NCBI GenBank assembly: GCA_903813345.2 | Contig: CAIIXF020000006.1 | Span: 38,467,936 to 38,531,935 of the forward strand | Direction of reading: 5' to 3' | DNA length: 64,000 nucleotides | From: Owenia fusiformis | Lineage: Eukaryota > Annelida > Polychaeta > Sabellida > Oweniidae | Shown here: positions 39,301-46,956 of the stretch, one piece after another | Layout of the letters: every line of letters starts with the position of its first letter | Numbering within the stretch: position 1 is the first letter of the stretch | Notes under the pieces: generated by a model | Told to the model about the DNA's origin: nothing | The model's input: only the letters and a program-made list of their open reading frames with translations | Databases searched by the model: none | Translations under genes and position numbers: made by a program

Positions 39301-42300
39301 AACTTTGAAAGTTTTTTTGTGGGGGGACTCACCCCCCCATGTATACACAGACATTTACATGAATATGCTTGCCCGTAGCCAGCTTTTACCCCCAGCTCCC
39401 CCTCTGGCTACGGGCCTGAATATGTGTATCGAATCGTTTGTATCGAATCATTTTCATAATATCGAGATACGTATCGAATCGAAAAAAAATGTATCGTGGG
39501 ATCCCTAATAGATATAGGAACAGAAGATCCACAAAACATATTCCAGATATGGGAGACCTCTATTTTATTTGGAGAATGGTTTTCAACCAATACTATATGT
39601 TCAAGAAATAAATAGTGTCCTGTGAAAATGTCTGATAATCAAATAACTAGAAAAACACGTTGTGTTTGTTTAATAATCTTCAGTGAAACCTGTAAAGTGG
39701 AACATCTCTAAAAGTGGAACACTTCTGTTTGTGTAACACTTTTCAGAGTCCCAAGACAAAGTGACTTAAAAGTTAAATGAAACTCTATAAGTGGAACACC
39801 TCTGTTAGAGGAACACTTCAGAGTCCCAAGACCAACTGACTTAACTGTTAAATGAATCTCTATAAGTGGAACACATCCTAAGAGAAGTGCATATCATACA
39901 GATTTTAAATAGATGTCACTTTTGATAAATGTGTTAACTTTCGTAAACACAAACTACATTGACACACATTCATGGTGCCCCCTGGTGAGAAACTGCCATC
40001 TTTAAAGGTGACACTTTGTCCCCGTAAGCATGTGGCATGTGGTCAAAATATCACTATTTTGTAATGTATGTACAGAGTCCCAATAACAACTTTGTTTATA
40101 TTAAATGAACCTCTATGAGTAGAACAACTCCTAAGTGGAGTGTATATTATACAGATTTTAAATAGATGTCACTTTTGATAAATGTGTTCACTTTCGTAAA
40201 CACAAACTACATTGACACACATTTATGCTTACCTGTTAGAAACTATTTTGTAATGTATGTACAGAGTAATGTATTATGTTACATGGTTAAGTATTAGGAA
40301 GATTCTTACCACATAGCGCAGCATGAACACCAGATTGTCTTTCAAAGAACCTACAACGGAAAATAAATACGTCAATAGAACTACCAGTGTTACCATAGCA
40401 ATCAGATGCTCAATATTGAAATAGATACAAGAGTACAGATTGACATATATGTACACCTATCACCCGCAACTTTTCTTTCAGTGCTGCTTTGATGTCCTGC
40501 CACCAAATCTGATGTCATTTTGTGACATCAAATTTTCATCACAGAAATGACACATCATTTTGTTTCGGTTATCTGAGTTATCTTTTACAATAGTCGTCCC
40601 AGGTATATCAATTGTAGGTGTTAATATCAAAATAAGTAAATTAAACACTAATTTATATTACACATGGCTTGGTGCAAACATTAGAGTTGCCCAAAAAGAT
40701 ATTGGAACAAGGAATCAACATGCAAAATGTCACCACCCGTCATTTGTTACAGATGCCGACCGTTAAACGCTGACTGCCAAACACCACTCACAAAAAAGTA
40801 GCAGACTTTAACTATATGTTACCACTTCTGTTGGAGACATAAAATCAACTGATGGCCCTTACTTATCATTTAGCTGTGTTTCTGCAGATTCCCACTTTGT
40901 AAATGCATCTGGTCCAGACGTTGCTTGGTTTCTCAGTATATCTTTGACTGTTAGGAAAAACTCCTACAAAACAACGAAATCAAACAACGCTTGCTTAAAA
41001 CAAATTCATAAAATAAATAAAAAAATGAAGATTCATGAAATAAATCTTTGTCGTTATTAAAGCATAAAAATAACTAAAACACCTCAAACACCTCTATAAT
41101 CTGAACACTTTTCAATGTGAACACTTTCTCAATCACTACTTCTATCCCCCATGGGCCAATATTTAAAAAACTTCTAAATGTAAATGCATGCTTATGTAAA
41201 CAGTTTTGACTGTTCCAAGTAGCATTTGGATTATACTGTTCTTATAGAAAACAAAAAATATGGATAATATTAGTACTGTGTACTCTAATACTTACGTTAA
41301 AATGTTTCTCATATGTAATTGCAACTTCCATCGTGTCCTGACTGTAGTTTAATGTGTCGGCCCACGCATGTAACAAGAACGCAAACCTTAATTGGCGAGA
41401 ACTGTGTGTTTTTAAAGCATCCTGAATCGAGATAAAGTTTTTGAGAGATTTTGACATTTTGCATCCTTCTATAGTGAGATGGCCGGAGTGTAGGAAGTAG
41501 CGGACCCAGTTGTCGTTACCAAAATACGCCTGAAAAACAACAGATATAACGCCATTATATTTCAACAGTCATTTTGGACAACTTCAAAACTTAACAAGTA
41601 CAACAACTGCTAATTATAATAATTATGACAGAAAAATGAAAACCTAGAAAGAATGCTAAAACATAATACAAGCCATGACATTATTTGTAAAATTCACAAA
41701 TGGTATTTGACGTATTAACTATTCATTATGACATACATATCAACTAATCAACCTTAATGCAGATATGGTGATTAATGGCCAAACAGTATTTACATGCAAA
41801 AAGATTATACATAAAACATAATTTAGTGTCTCCTGTATTCTTTGCGGAAAAATAAATTTATACTACCAAGCACAGGCCCGTCGCCAGGGGGGGGGGGGGG
41901 TTCGATGGGTTCCCCTTGGCCAAAAAATCTTTATAAAATCATGCAGTTTTTCACCATTCTGAGCACTTTCTAAGTGATTTTGGCCATTTTTGGACCAAAA
42001 TTGTCACATGTGAACCTCCCTGGAATTTTTCAAAAAGTGAACCCCCCTTGGCAAATCCTGGCTACGGGCCTGTAGCATATGCATAAAAATGTTTCTAATA
42101 CCTCAGCCTGGGCCAGTTCATTATCATGATGTGGAAATTTGAGATCATAACCTCCCGTATGAATATCTAGTGAGTCTCCTAATATACAACTAGCCATTAC
42201 AGAGCACTCTATATGCCAACCGGGTCTTCCTTTGCCCCATGGTGACTCCCACGCAGGCTCTCCTGGCTTGGATGCCTTCCATAAAGCGAAATCATTGGCA

Positions 42301-42940
42301 CTTCTCTTGTCATTTAGTCTGTCTTCTGAGATACTGAGATCACCTAGGGAAATTCGAAAGGGTCTTAATGTTCACTCTTACAGTGGAACATGATAACAAG
42401 TGGAACACCTCTGTTAGTAGAACACGTTTCAAAGTCCCAAGACCAATTGACTTAATGTTGAGATGAACTTCTATGTGTGGAACACCTAAGTGGAACACCT
42501 CCAAAGTGGAACATTTTTTAGAGGTCAAAAGGCGTTTCCCGCTTTGAAAGAAAAGAACTTTTTTTTAGAAAACTCCACTGGGTATAGGATAAAGCAGATA
42601 TGTACGGTTGGTTTGAATATGGGATTTATCCCTTGTGAGCTATGCACTCCATATCCAAATCCTCCCAGTACATAACCCTTATTTATTAGACTCCAGATGA
42701 AATATGTTCAATTTCCATTTCTAGTTATTGAATGATTTTATGTTATCACAATGAATATCATGGCCATGGTGCAAGTTAGACCTTATTTCCATATATCTTC
42801 AGGTTTGTTACTACACACCTTCTCCTTCCTTTAGAGCTTTACTGTCTCCAAATGCCTCTGGTAGAAGTTTGGCATAGAAATGTCCTTCTGATTGGCTGAA
42901 CTTGGTAGTCTCAAAGTATACAGATCCTCCAGCCTCATAT
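15388..42940 (-). CDS. CARS1: Cysteinyl-tRNA synthetase, cytosolic, C-terminal 11 exons; 5' exons missing
   Basis: Charges tRNA-Cys with cysteine in the cytosol. Exons in transcript order: 42940-42819, 42343-42102, 41529-41296, 40963-40863, 40350-40310, 20158-20010, 18658-18511, 17543-17395, 16950-16891, 16334-16251, 15534-15388. All junctions are GT-AG and keep one frame, giving 491 residues to TAA. Diagnostic motifs: [23 protein letters not shown] and [12 protein letters not shown] (zinc Cys and His regions), [11 protein letters not shown] (KMSKS loop), then the anticodon-binding helices and a charged C-terminal extension ([35 protein letters not shown]) typical of the animal cytosolic enzyme. 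The N-terminal half with the HIGH motif was not found up to 64000. One intron is about 20.15 kb and holds two P450 genes on the other strand. Confidence 0.93.
15841..15945. mobile_element. GCCCGTAGCCAG element, copy 2
   Basis: In the last intron of the synthetase gene. Starts CAGGCCCGTAGCCAGGGGGG and ends TGGCTATGGGCCTG, with AAAAAATCTTTCAAAATCAT in the core, as in the copy at 41873. Confidence 0.7.
17600..17750 (+). repeat. CACCACTTGTGGTGACA-family element with duplicated end
   Basis: In a synthetase intron. The order is TCACCACCTACCATTTGTTACAGACAC, then CCGAACACCATCCACAAAAAA, then ATATGTCACCACTTGTGGTGG; the terminal block is present twice in tandem. A shorter relative lies at 17255-17317 and another at about 18185-18262. 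Confidence 0.7.
18588..19390 (-). repeat. 130-bp tandem copies of a synthetase exon 5' part with its acceptor
   Basis: The exon at 18658-18511 begins at an acceptor. That acceptor and the first ~75 coding bases are repeated upstream at acceptor positions 18788, 18918 and 19296, with a truncated copy near 19350-19390. The first three are spaced exactly 130 bp. Each copy still reads [21 protein letters not shown] or nearly so, but runs into a TAG stop after VMP. They look like decoy partial exons made by tandem duplication across an intron-exon boundary. Confidence 0.85.
20560..21310 (-). pseudogene. LINE ORF2 C-terminal relic
   Basis: Two minus-strand frames (20794-21306 and 20580-20840, offset by a frameshift) resemble the C-terminal part of the LINE at 47715. 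Shared pieces are the [14 protein letters not shown]-like block, ILNW-KLE-RR-FHKL and a terminal [17 protein letters not shown] zinc-knuckle-like motif. It is broken and diverged from the other copy, so it is an old insertion. It sits in the large synthetase intron. Confidence 0.75.
21311..24096. other. Synthetase intron sequence before the P450 pair
   Basis: A+T-rich. No exon recognised. Short repeats of GAGGCTCC(A/G)TAGGTGTTTG are seen at about 22780-22835 and a short G-run at 23214-23222. The 5' flank of the first P450 gene should lie in the last few hundred bases, but no clear promoter element was identified. Confidence 0.4.
24097..31475 (+). CDS. Cytochrome P450, CYP2-like (P450-A), nested in the synthetase intron
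   Basis: Six exons: 24097-24451, 24743-25021, 28640-28873, 29537-29652, 29987-30314, 31297-31475. They sum to 1491 bases, a 496-residue haem monooxygenase, the normal length for an ER-anchored P450. The N-terminus is a hydrophobic anchor followed by the Pro-rich hinge [16 protein letters not shown]. The helix I oxygen-binding motif is HTGGTETMA, the ExxR pair is EILR, the PERF-type motif is KPRRF and the haem loop is [14 protein letters not shown] with the Cys thiolate ligand. It is most like clan 2 (CYP2) enzymes of small-molecule, lipid or xenobiotic oxidation; the substrate is unknown. The usual Trp of helix C (WxxxR) is absent. It lies head-to-tail with P450-B and antisense to the host gene. 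Introns 2, 3 and 5 each start in a minisatellite. Confidence 0.92.
25022..25940 (+). repeat. 40-bp minisatellite starting at the P450-A exon 2 donor
   Basis: About 22 units of CTACCTCTGTAGGTAGAACA followed by CTATGAAGTGGGATAATTTT, period 40 bp. The array begins within about 20 bases of the donor at 25022. Its first unit reads AAGTGGAACACCTCTGTAGG, linking it to the dispersed GTGGAACACCTC family. Confidence 0.92.
25943..26101. repeat. GC-rich palindromic element with GGTGCCGAAACGGCACCG words, copy 1
   Basis: Contains CCCCAAAATGCAATCTGATT, then CGGTGCC/GGCACC words around a central GACTGACTAGTCCGG. An inverted copy of the same element is at 47385-47571. It stands out in base composition from the A+T-rich surroundings. 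Confidence 0.75.
26143..28481. mobile_element. 2.3-kb foldback element in P450-A intron 2
   Basis: The left arm (about 26143-26870) is repeated in reverse complement as the right arm (about 27720-28481). Matching blocks include GGTAGTGAGGTAGCACCGAA, TTTGACCCTAAAAAGGAAAA, GGTTGCCATGGAAACCACAA and AAAAGTGGGCG. A third, direct copy of the inner block lies at about 26950-27250. The left arm shows T-runs at its outer edge and a G-rich tract near 26803-26822. No protein was recognised. Confidence 0.8.
28828..29160 (+). repeat. 86-bp minisatellite spanning the P450-A exon 3 donor
   Basis: Units start at 28828, 28914, 29000 and 29086. The first includes the last 46 coding bases of exon 3 (encoding [15 protein letters not shown]) and the donor GGTAAATATT; the next three repeat the exon end and the donor inside the intron. 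The period is exactly 86 bp and units are nearly identical, suggesting recent expansion. Confidence 0.92.
30315..30990 (+). repeat. 50-bp minisatellite starting at the P450-A exon 5 donor
   Basis: About 13 units of TTACTGCATATTGGTTATTC then TAATGTTAAAAACTGCTATT then TTCTTCAATG, period 50 bp with a few variants carrying an extra GCATAT. The first unit begins about ten bases after the donor at 30315. Confidence 0.92.
31476..33518. other. Region between the two P450 genes
   Basis: 3' flank of P450-A and 5' flank of P450-B. No gene seen. A possible AATAAA occurs near 32126. A G-rich tract lies at 32341-32377. Two copies of a GTTGCTAAACTTTATG(G/A)AGG block are at about 32745 and 32902. Confidence 0.5.
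32341..32377 (+). repeat. G-rich tract with quadruplex potential
   Basis: A 37-base run made almost only of G with single A interruptions. Several G-runs of six or more lie adjacent, which fits a G-quadruplex-forming sequence. It lies about 1.15 kb upstream of the P450-B start codon. Confidence 0.6.
33519..38371 (+). CDS. Cytochrome P450, CYP2-like (P450-B), tandem paralogue of P450-A
   Basis: Six exons: 33519-33846, 34347-34625, 35513-35767, 36750-36865, 37113-37443, 38181-38371. They sum to 1500 bases, 499 residues. The start codon at 33519 was chosen because it puts the hydrophobic anchor [18 protein letters not shown] at the N-terminus; an upstream in-frame extension lacks similarity. 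Motifs: hinge [16 protein letters not shown], helix [21 protein letters not shown] and haem loop [14 protein letters not shown]. Exons 2 (279 bases) and 4 (116 bases) have the same lengths as in P450-A and all intron phases agree, so the two arose by tandem duplication. Helix C lacks Trp here too. Likely an ER monooxygenase; substrate unknown. Intron 2 starts in a 19-bp repeat, and introns 1, 2 and 5 contain copies of the same dispersed element. Confidence 0.92.
33890..34085 (+). repeat. CACCACTTGTGGTGACA-family element in P450-B intron 1
   Basis: AACATGCAAAATGTCATCACC, then CATCTGTTACAGAGA, then a tandem AAATGCCAAACACC run of about seven units, then CACCATCCAAAAAAAGTTGG and a GGTGGTGACATAAAA end. 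It has the longest internal AATGCCAAACACC run of the copies here. Confidence 0.7.
34626..34725 (+). repeat. 19-bp tandem repeat starting at the P450-B exon 2 donor
   Basis: The donor GTAAGTCTTTATATGGAGGTT is itself the first unit. It is followed by four more units of AAGTCCTTATATGGAGGTT. Confidence 0.9.
35174..35314 (+). repeat. CACCACTTGTGGTGACA-family element in P450-B intron 2
   Basis: TTAACATGCAAAATATGTTACC, ATTTGCTACAGACACCAACC, CACCATTCACAAAAATCA and a degenerate palindrome ending GATGACATAAAA, in the same order as other copies. Confidence 0.65.
35919..36411. mobile_element. MITE-like element with GGTATTATTCGCG ends in P450-B intron 3
   Basis: Left end TACTGTCCGGTATTATTCGCG. Right end CGCGAATAATACCGGGTGTACAGTA. 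The outer 150 bases on each side are rich in TCGCGAAA-type words. The element is about 490 bp, non-coding, and rich in CpG compared with its host intron. Confidence 0.75.
36892..37040. mobile_element. GCCCGTAGCCAG element, truncated copy in P450-B intron 4
   Basis: Left end CAGGCCCGTAGCCAGCTTTTGCC is clear. The core resembles other copies, but the right inverted end is degraded. Confidence 0.55.
37996..38143 (+). repeat. CACCACTTGTGGTGACA-family element in P450-B intron 5
   Basis: CATGCAAAATGTCACCACTTTCC, TTTGTTACAGATGCCAACT, CACCTTCCATAAAAAATGG, ATATGTCACAACTTGTGATGG, in family order. It ends about 38 bases before the acceptor of exon 6. Confidence 0.7.
38444..38545. mobile_element. Short ACAGGGTGAGCCCAAAAA palindromic element
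   Basis: Left ACAGGGTGAGCCCAAAAAATG with TCTACATTTTT, right AAAAATATGGACATTTTTGGCCCATGCTGT. About 100 bp, in the region after the P450-B stop codon. Confidence 0.55.
38651..39507. mobile_element. 857-bp hAT-like non-autonomous element
   Basis: Left end TAGGGATCCCACGAT, right end ATCGTGGGATCCCTA, with subterminal ATCGAT/CGATATTATCGA words on both sides. The 8 bases outside each end (ATAAATAC and ATAGATAT) agree at six positions, which fits a decayed 8-bp hAT target duplication. A 47-bp GCCCGTAGCCAG...CTACGGGC unit is inserted at 39371-39417. No transposase frame. Confidence 0.75.
39683..39880 (+). repeat. GTGGAACACCTC dispersed repeat
   Basis: GTGAAACCTGTAAAGTGGAAC, GTGGAACACTTCTG, GTGGAACACCTCTGTTAG and similar words recur with intervening GAGTCCCAAGAC-AA-TGACTTAA blocks. 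The same structure is at 42370-42515 and 42960-43075 on the synthetase side. Confidence 0.65.
39957..40015 (+). pseudogene. P450 exon 6 fragment
   Basis: CCCCCTGGTGAGAAACTGCC and ATCTTTAAA-GTGACACTT match bases about 38265-38310 of P450-B exon 6, preceded by a related ACACATTCA. No haem loop or further exon is present. The bases just upstream (39890-39965) are repeated at about 40130-40225 without the P450 piece, so the fragment sits inside a local duplication. Confidence 0.75.
40716..40848 (+). repeat. CACCACTTGTGGTGACA-family element in a synthetase intron
   Basis: ATCAACATGCAAAATGTCACC, CATTTGTTACAGATGCCGACC, ACACCACTCACAAAAAAGTAG, ATATGTTACCACTTCTGTTGG, AGACATAAAA. It lies just downstream (in transcript direction) of the exon ending at 40863. 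Confidence 0.7.
41873..42072. mobile_element. Full-length GCCCGTAGCCAG element, copy 5
   Basis: 200 bp. Left CAGGCCCGTCGCCAGGGGG, right CCTGGCTACGGGCCTG. The core holds CAAAAAATCTTTATAAAATC, TTTTTCACCATTCTGAGCAC and TTTTGGCCATTTTTGGACC. It is the best copy together with 50001-50189 for defining the family. Confidence 0.8.
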
Positions 42941-43359
42941 CTGTAACACATGAAAGAATGGTACAGTAACATTTAAGTAGATAATCTCTATAAGTAGAAC
43001 ACCTCTGTAAGTGGAACTGTTTTGAGATCAACTTAATGTTAAATGAACCTCGAAACACCTCAAAGGAGTTTCGCTTTGACAAGTTTTACTGTATTTAGTT
43101 TTCTTTTAAGGGTCTAGATTTTGACAAGCCACATACTTGGACTTTGAGCAGTTAATTATTAAAAATGCTCAGCCCTTTTCTCTAAAATGCTTATCTCAAG
43201 TAGATTAATATACTTGAACAGTTTACTTTAAAACAGAAAATCTTAAAATAAAATGTATATTTTGCATACAATATTATACTCAAGACAATTCAGCACACAT
43301 AATACATATCCATGAATGAACTAGTAAAGAACAAAATAGAAGTAAAAATTTATTGAAAA

Positions 43360-44946
43360 ATGGCAGCTTCACAACTTAGCTTGAAACCGTACCTTACTAA
43401 ATCTTCAAAGAGACCTATTCACAACATTGAGTTAACTGGACCTTTTCCTAAGCCTAAGGACTATGACACTTTAAAAGGCTACAAAATACCAACTTCTACC
43501 TCTGATGGAGCAGAACATTTAACAGAATTTGTGAAATATATTGCATCAAAAGTTAATGTCAAGAATAGATACACACCAGAGCAGCTGAAGGAACATACTG
43601 AATATGTTGAGAGGTTTGTGAAAGAATTCTGTATAAATTTTGGAAGGCACATTCCAAAGTGTTTTTTCAAGAAGAAAGGAAAACCTAATCCAGTACTTGA
43701 ATCTAACAATATCATCAGAAGAGGGAGTTCATATGAAGGCACTAAGATTATATCACCGAGTGAATACGATTTCATTCCAATCTTTGCATGGTCAGGTGAT
43801 GCAGTAGTCAATGTGGAGGAGGTGGGGGAAATGTGTGATGTGGCAGGACAGGGATATGGTTTCATCAATATACAACATGGTGAACTGCACAAGTTGTTTC
43901 CACAATTTGTACTTGTAGAGAATCAACCTGGTATGAGTGGATCAAACAGATCATCTCAGAAATCATCACCTCATGGGACTATTCCCGAGAGTCAACCTGG
44001 TTCAAGTAAACTGAAAACAGTCTTTCTATCAACATTGCATTCGGCCATTGAATCCTACCTGAGTGACAGTGACAAGTATGAGTACATTGGTGAAAAAGAT
44101 CATGATGAGGATCCAGAGTCTCCATATCCACTGGGAACCATCAGTCTACATAAGTGTAGACATGGTACCAGTGTATGGTTACGAATTGGTGCCCCCATCT
44201 GCACAACAGACATAGATCTCTCATTTGCAGTGGAGAATATGAGTGATACCCAGGGAAGGTGTGTTATGGTGGGTGAGTGGAATGTGGACTGTGACAAGTG
44301 TAATAAAAGAGATACTCACTGGACTGAGTCACTTATACATGCAGGACTCCAGGATGATACAAATACACACACATTATCAACAAATCACCATTATTTATTC
44401 CTGACATTAAAATATATCAAACATTTGATTGAAACAAATCTCAAAATAAAAACATATTCTTCTTCATATTCATACAAAATGCTGCTTCACCATCACCAAA
44501 GAGGTTGTCAGAATGAGAATGTTGGACAGTGCTTTGAGGACATAGTGAACCAGTTCTTCACACATAAGAAACAATGTATTGATGAGATTGAAACCAATAT
44601 ATACAATTATAATGACCTGAATGAAGTACCAGACATAAATTACCCTAAGAGGATGATACAACTTAAAATCCACTCTTCTGAATGTGCTGTCCTACTGTGG
44701 ATCATGCAGCATGTGAAGCACACCACTGACACATCCTGGTGGGACATGTTGCTGCAGGAAGACCTCAAACCAGATGATATCAAAGAGGATGATATGCTTT
44801 ATTCCTTGCTGGACATAGTACAACAGATAGATAAATTCAAGAGGAATAAAAAGCTCAAGAAAGGTTCAGTGCTTGATCTACAGTGGCTGCATAAGGACAA
44901 CACCAAGACAGTATATAGATGGATTAAGGACTGGGGTCAAGATTAA
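43360..44946 (+). CDS. Intronless Mab-21 / cGAS-like nucleotidyltransferase
   Basis: A 528-residue frame with ATG in a good context (AAAAATGGC). Residues 121-137 hold the nucleotidyltransferase signature GSSYEG...SEYD: Gly-Ser loop at 122-123 and the acidic pair Glu135/Asp137. The third acid is Asp286 in TTDIDLSFAV. This is the catalytic layout of cGAS and cGAS-like receptors. The C-terminal half has the Mab-21 helical region (HHYLFLTLKYIKHLIE; YSYKMLLHHHQ), with Cys/His around 376-391 but no clear cGAS-type zinc ribbon. A low-complexity, Ser/Pro-rich loop occupies about 185-218. Family members sense nucleic acid and make cyclic di-nucleotides, though many Mab-21 proteins lack proven activity. 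It lies 420 bases 5' of a synthetase exon, antisense, probably inside a synthetase intron. No introns in the frame could mean a retrocopy-derived lineage. Confidence 0.88.
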   Translation: MAASQLSLKPYLTKSSKRPIHNIELTGPFPKPKDYDTLKGYKIPTSTSDGAEHLTEFVKYIASKVNVKNRYTPEQLKEHTEYVERFVKEFCINFGRHIPKCFFKKKGKPNPVLESNNIIRRGSSYEGTKIISPSEYDFIPIFAWSGDAVVNVEEVGEMCDVAGQGYGFINIQHGELHKLFPQFVLVENQPGMSGSNRSSQKSSPHGTIPESQPGSSKLKTVFLSTLHSAIESYLSDSDKYEYIGEKDHDEDPESPYPLGTISLHKCRHGTSVWLRIGAPICTTDIDLSFAVENMSDTQGRCVMVGEWNVDCDKCNKRDTHWTESLIHAGLQDDTNTHTLSTNHHYLFLTLKYIKHLIETNLKIKTYSSSYSYKMLLHHHQRGCQNENVGQCFEDIVNQFFTHKKQCIDEIETNIYNYNDLNEVPDINYPKRMIQLKIHSSECAVLLWIMQHVKHTTDTSWWDMLLQEDLKPDDIKEDDMLYSLLDIVQQIDKFKRNKKLKKGSVLDLQWLHKDNTKTVYRWIKDWGQD

Positions 44947-45170
44947 GATTTACTCTCAGATATTACACTAGATTCTTATTCTAAATAGATTCATTAATGA
45001 CTGGAATCCAGATTAAGATTAAAACTCACTCTCAGGTATAGCACTACCAAGGATAAAAAAGACAAATTCTATACACTATACAATACAAAACATATCTAAT
45101 GTGAACACTGGTGAGACTGGCTAAAAGTATTCTTAACTTTGTGCTAACATAAAAGGCTTAGGAAACATGT

Positions 45171-45422
45171 GAGTAATATTCACATTTCAAAGAATTCTTT
45201 TGAAAGATATTCATAAACATGCTTCATAATGGGTTGATGTTCAGTTTGATGCTTGTAATATTCACATTTCAATGAATTTTTTTGAAAGATATTCATAAAC
45301 ATGTTTTATAATGGGTGGATGTGCAATTTGACACTTGTAAGGAATATTTACATTTCAATATATTCTTTTTGAAAGATATATTCACAAACAAGTTTTTATA
45401 ATGGGGTAACATGATTTGACAC
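45171..45422 (+). repeat. Three diverged tandem units of roughly 85-90 bp
   Basis: TAATATTCACATTTCAA, then GAAAGATATTCATAAACATG, then TTATAATGGG(T/G)TGATGT occurs three times in tandem at about 45174, 45249 and 45340 with growing divergence. Confidence 0.7.
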
Positions 45423-45428
45423 TAACCA

Positions 45429-45645
45429 GGGGCATAGCCATGATCTAAAATAGGTGAGGCAAATTTGAATAGAAGCAAAACTTAAGTTGAGGCAATATAA
45501 TACTAAAGTCTATAGTATTACCAATCCCACTTCATTTTACAAGTTCTATCTGAAAAATGTATGCACAAATATTTCTTTAAGAATTTTTGGTGAGGCAATT
45601 TGCCTCACCTGGCTTTTTTGCCTCACCTATCTGGCTATACCCATG
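45429..45645. mobile_element. MITE-like element with GGGGCATAGCCA ends
   Basis: Left AGGGGCATAGCCATGATCT with AGGTGAGGCAAATTTGAAT; right TTTTTTGCCTCACCTAT then CTGGCTATACCC. The inverted ends are about 12-30 bp and imperfect. A fragment with GTGAGGCAAAAATAGAAGAGG is also present near 29175. Confidence 0.6.
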
Positions 45646-46183
45646 TTGACTCCTAATATTCAATTAGAACCCCATCAGTTGAGCATTGCATAGTTCAAAC
45701 TGGCCTAGGTAGTTATTATACAACATTTTGAATTGAAAAAAACAACTAAAAATCAGACATTGCATGTCATATTCTAAAAAGATGGCAAGGTGGTTTTACA
45801 TACTAATGATGTACTGTGAAGGGATGTACTGAAGCGTACTGCATGTTTAAAACATGCTGATGATGTAAAGTGTACTGTATGTTTTCACTTTAATTCATCA
45901 TTACATTAAGCAAAAAGCTGGCAAATTATTTGTCATTTTAAAGTCTCTTCCTGTTTGTGATTTGAGTAAAAGAGACACCTAGATTGGAATGTTCCAATGA
46001 TTAAACTTCCTCCCTCCTATGAAATTTACAATGCCCACTTATCATGTAGATTTAATTTTAATAACTTGGGGAGGGATACTCTGACACAGAATAGTCACTA
46101 CAAACTTGTAAACCAGGAATTTTGAATTTGAATGTTTATACATACCCAAATCATAATCCAACATTAGAATCATTCAGCCTTGT

Positions 46184-46262
46184 TAGAAAATCACTATTTT
46201 TGAGGAAGATGAGAAAATCACTTTTTTGGAGAAAGATGAGAAAATCACTATTTTTGGAGAGA
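46184..46262 (-). repeat. Short tandem repeat AGAAAATCACTATTTTTGGA
   Basis: Three near-identical units of about 28-30 bp, each with GAGAAAATCAC and a GGAG(A)AAGATG tail. Confidence 0.75.
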
Positions 46263-46799
46263 TGAAACTTAAAATTTTTAGTCATCATATTTTGGGATCC
46301 ACTTTTTCTCACGTGGACCCAGATTTTTTTCAAATGTGGGGTCTCAGGGATCCTCTTTTTCAGACCCTAATGAAAATACTGGTATAACAAAAATTCAAAT
46401 TCCTGGTGTTCCACCTTACCCTTTGCATTATACCCTATACATTCTGAAATTTTTGTAGGTTTAACTATAAAATGCTCTGTCAAGTTCACTGTCTAAGATG
46501 TTATTATTGCTACATATAGACATTTACAGATAATAAAAATGTCTAAAAACTAGACCAGATCTTTCTGAAATGATTAAAACATAAGTTTGCTCAAATTTCA
46601 TCATCCTCGTGTTGTACCCTACCCCCATGTTCAACTGTCACACTTAATTTGGTACACACCCTGTGTTAATGGGAAATCATTGAAAATGTATGAATTTCAT
46701 GAACAAGAATCTAGCATACTCAAAACACAAGTACTACAACTGACTTTAAAAAATATCCACAAATCTTGATTAATGTTCAAAGTACAACCCTGGTCAATG

Positions 46800-46956
46800 A
46801 CTCAATGCTATAAATATTACACTTCACCATGTGAACAACATTTACACACAATGTGACAAGGTCAAGTCAAGTGTCAGACTGTTGTATTTTATACTATAGC
46901 TGTGACAGGCAAAAATTTGAAGACTGCAGACATAACAAAGTGATAGACTGATTTAG
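46800..46956 (+). other. Likely promoter and 5' non-coding exon of NAT8-like copy 1
   Basis: This block, including CACACAATGTGACAAGGTCAAG, GTGTCAGACTGT, AGACTGATTTAG and the donor GTAAGAATAACACTCATAA at 46957, matches the block before NAT8-like copy 2 (59780-60021). In copy 2 the same donor lies 230 bases before the coding exon, so this is taken as a shared 5' exon. No coding potential was seen. Confidence 0.6.

Larger units (their letters stand above)
44947..46799. other. Region 3' of the cGAS-like gene, repeats only
   Basis: No exon recognised. It holds a degenerate duplicate of the gene's 3' end (GACTGGAATCCAGATTAAGA at about 45000), a three-unit tandem repeat (45171-45422), an inverted repeat (45429-45645) and a 31-bp triple repeat (46184-46262). 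Confidence 0.5.

Noticed and set aside
43479-43892. 137-residue minus-strand frame with Ser/Pro-rich hydrophobic sequence
   Set aside because: Antisense shadow of the cGAS-like gene.
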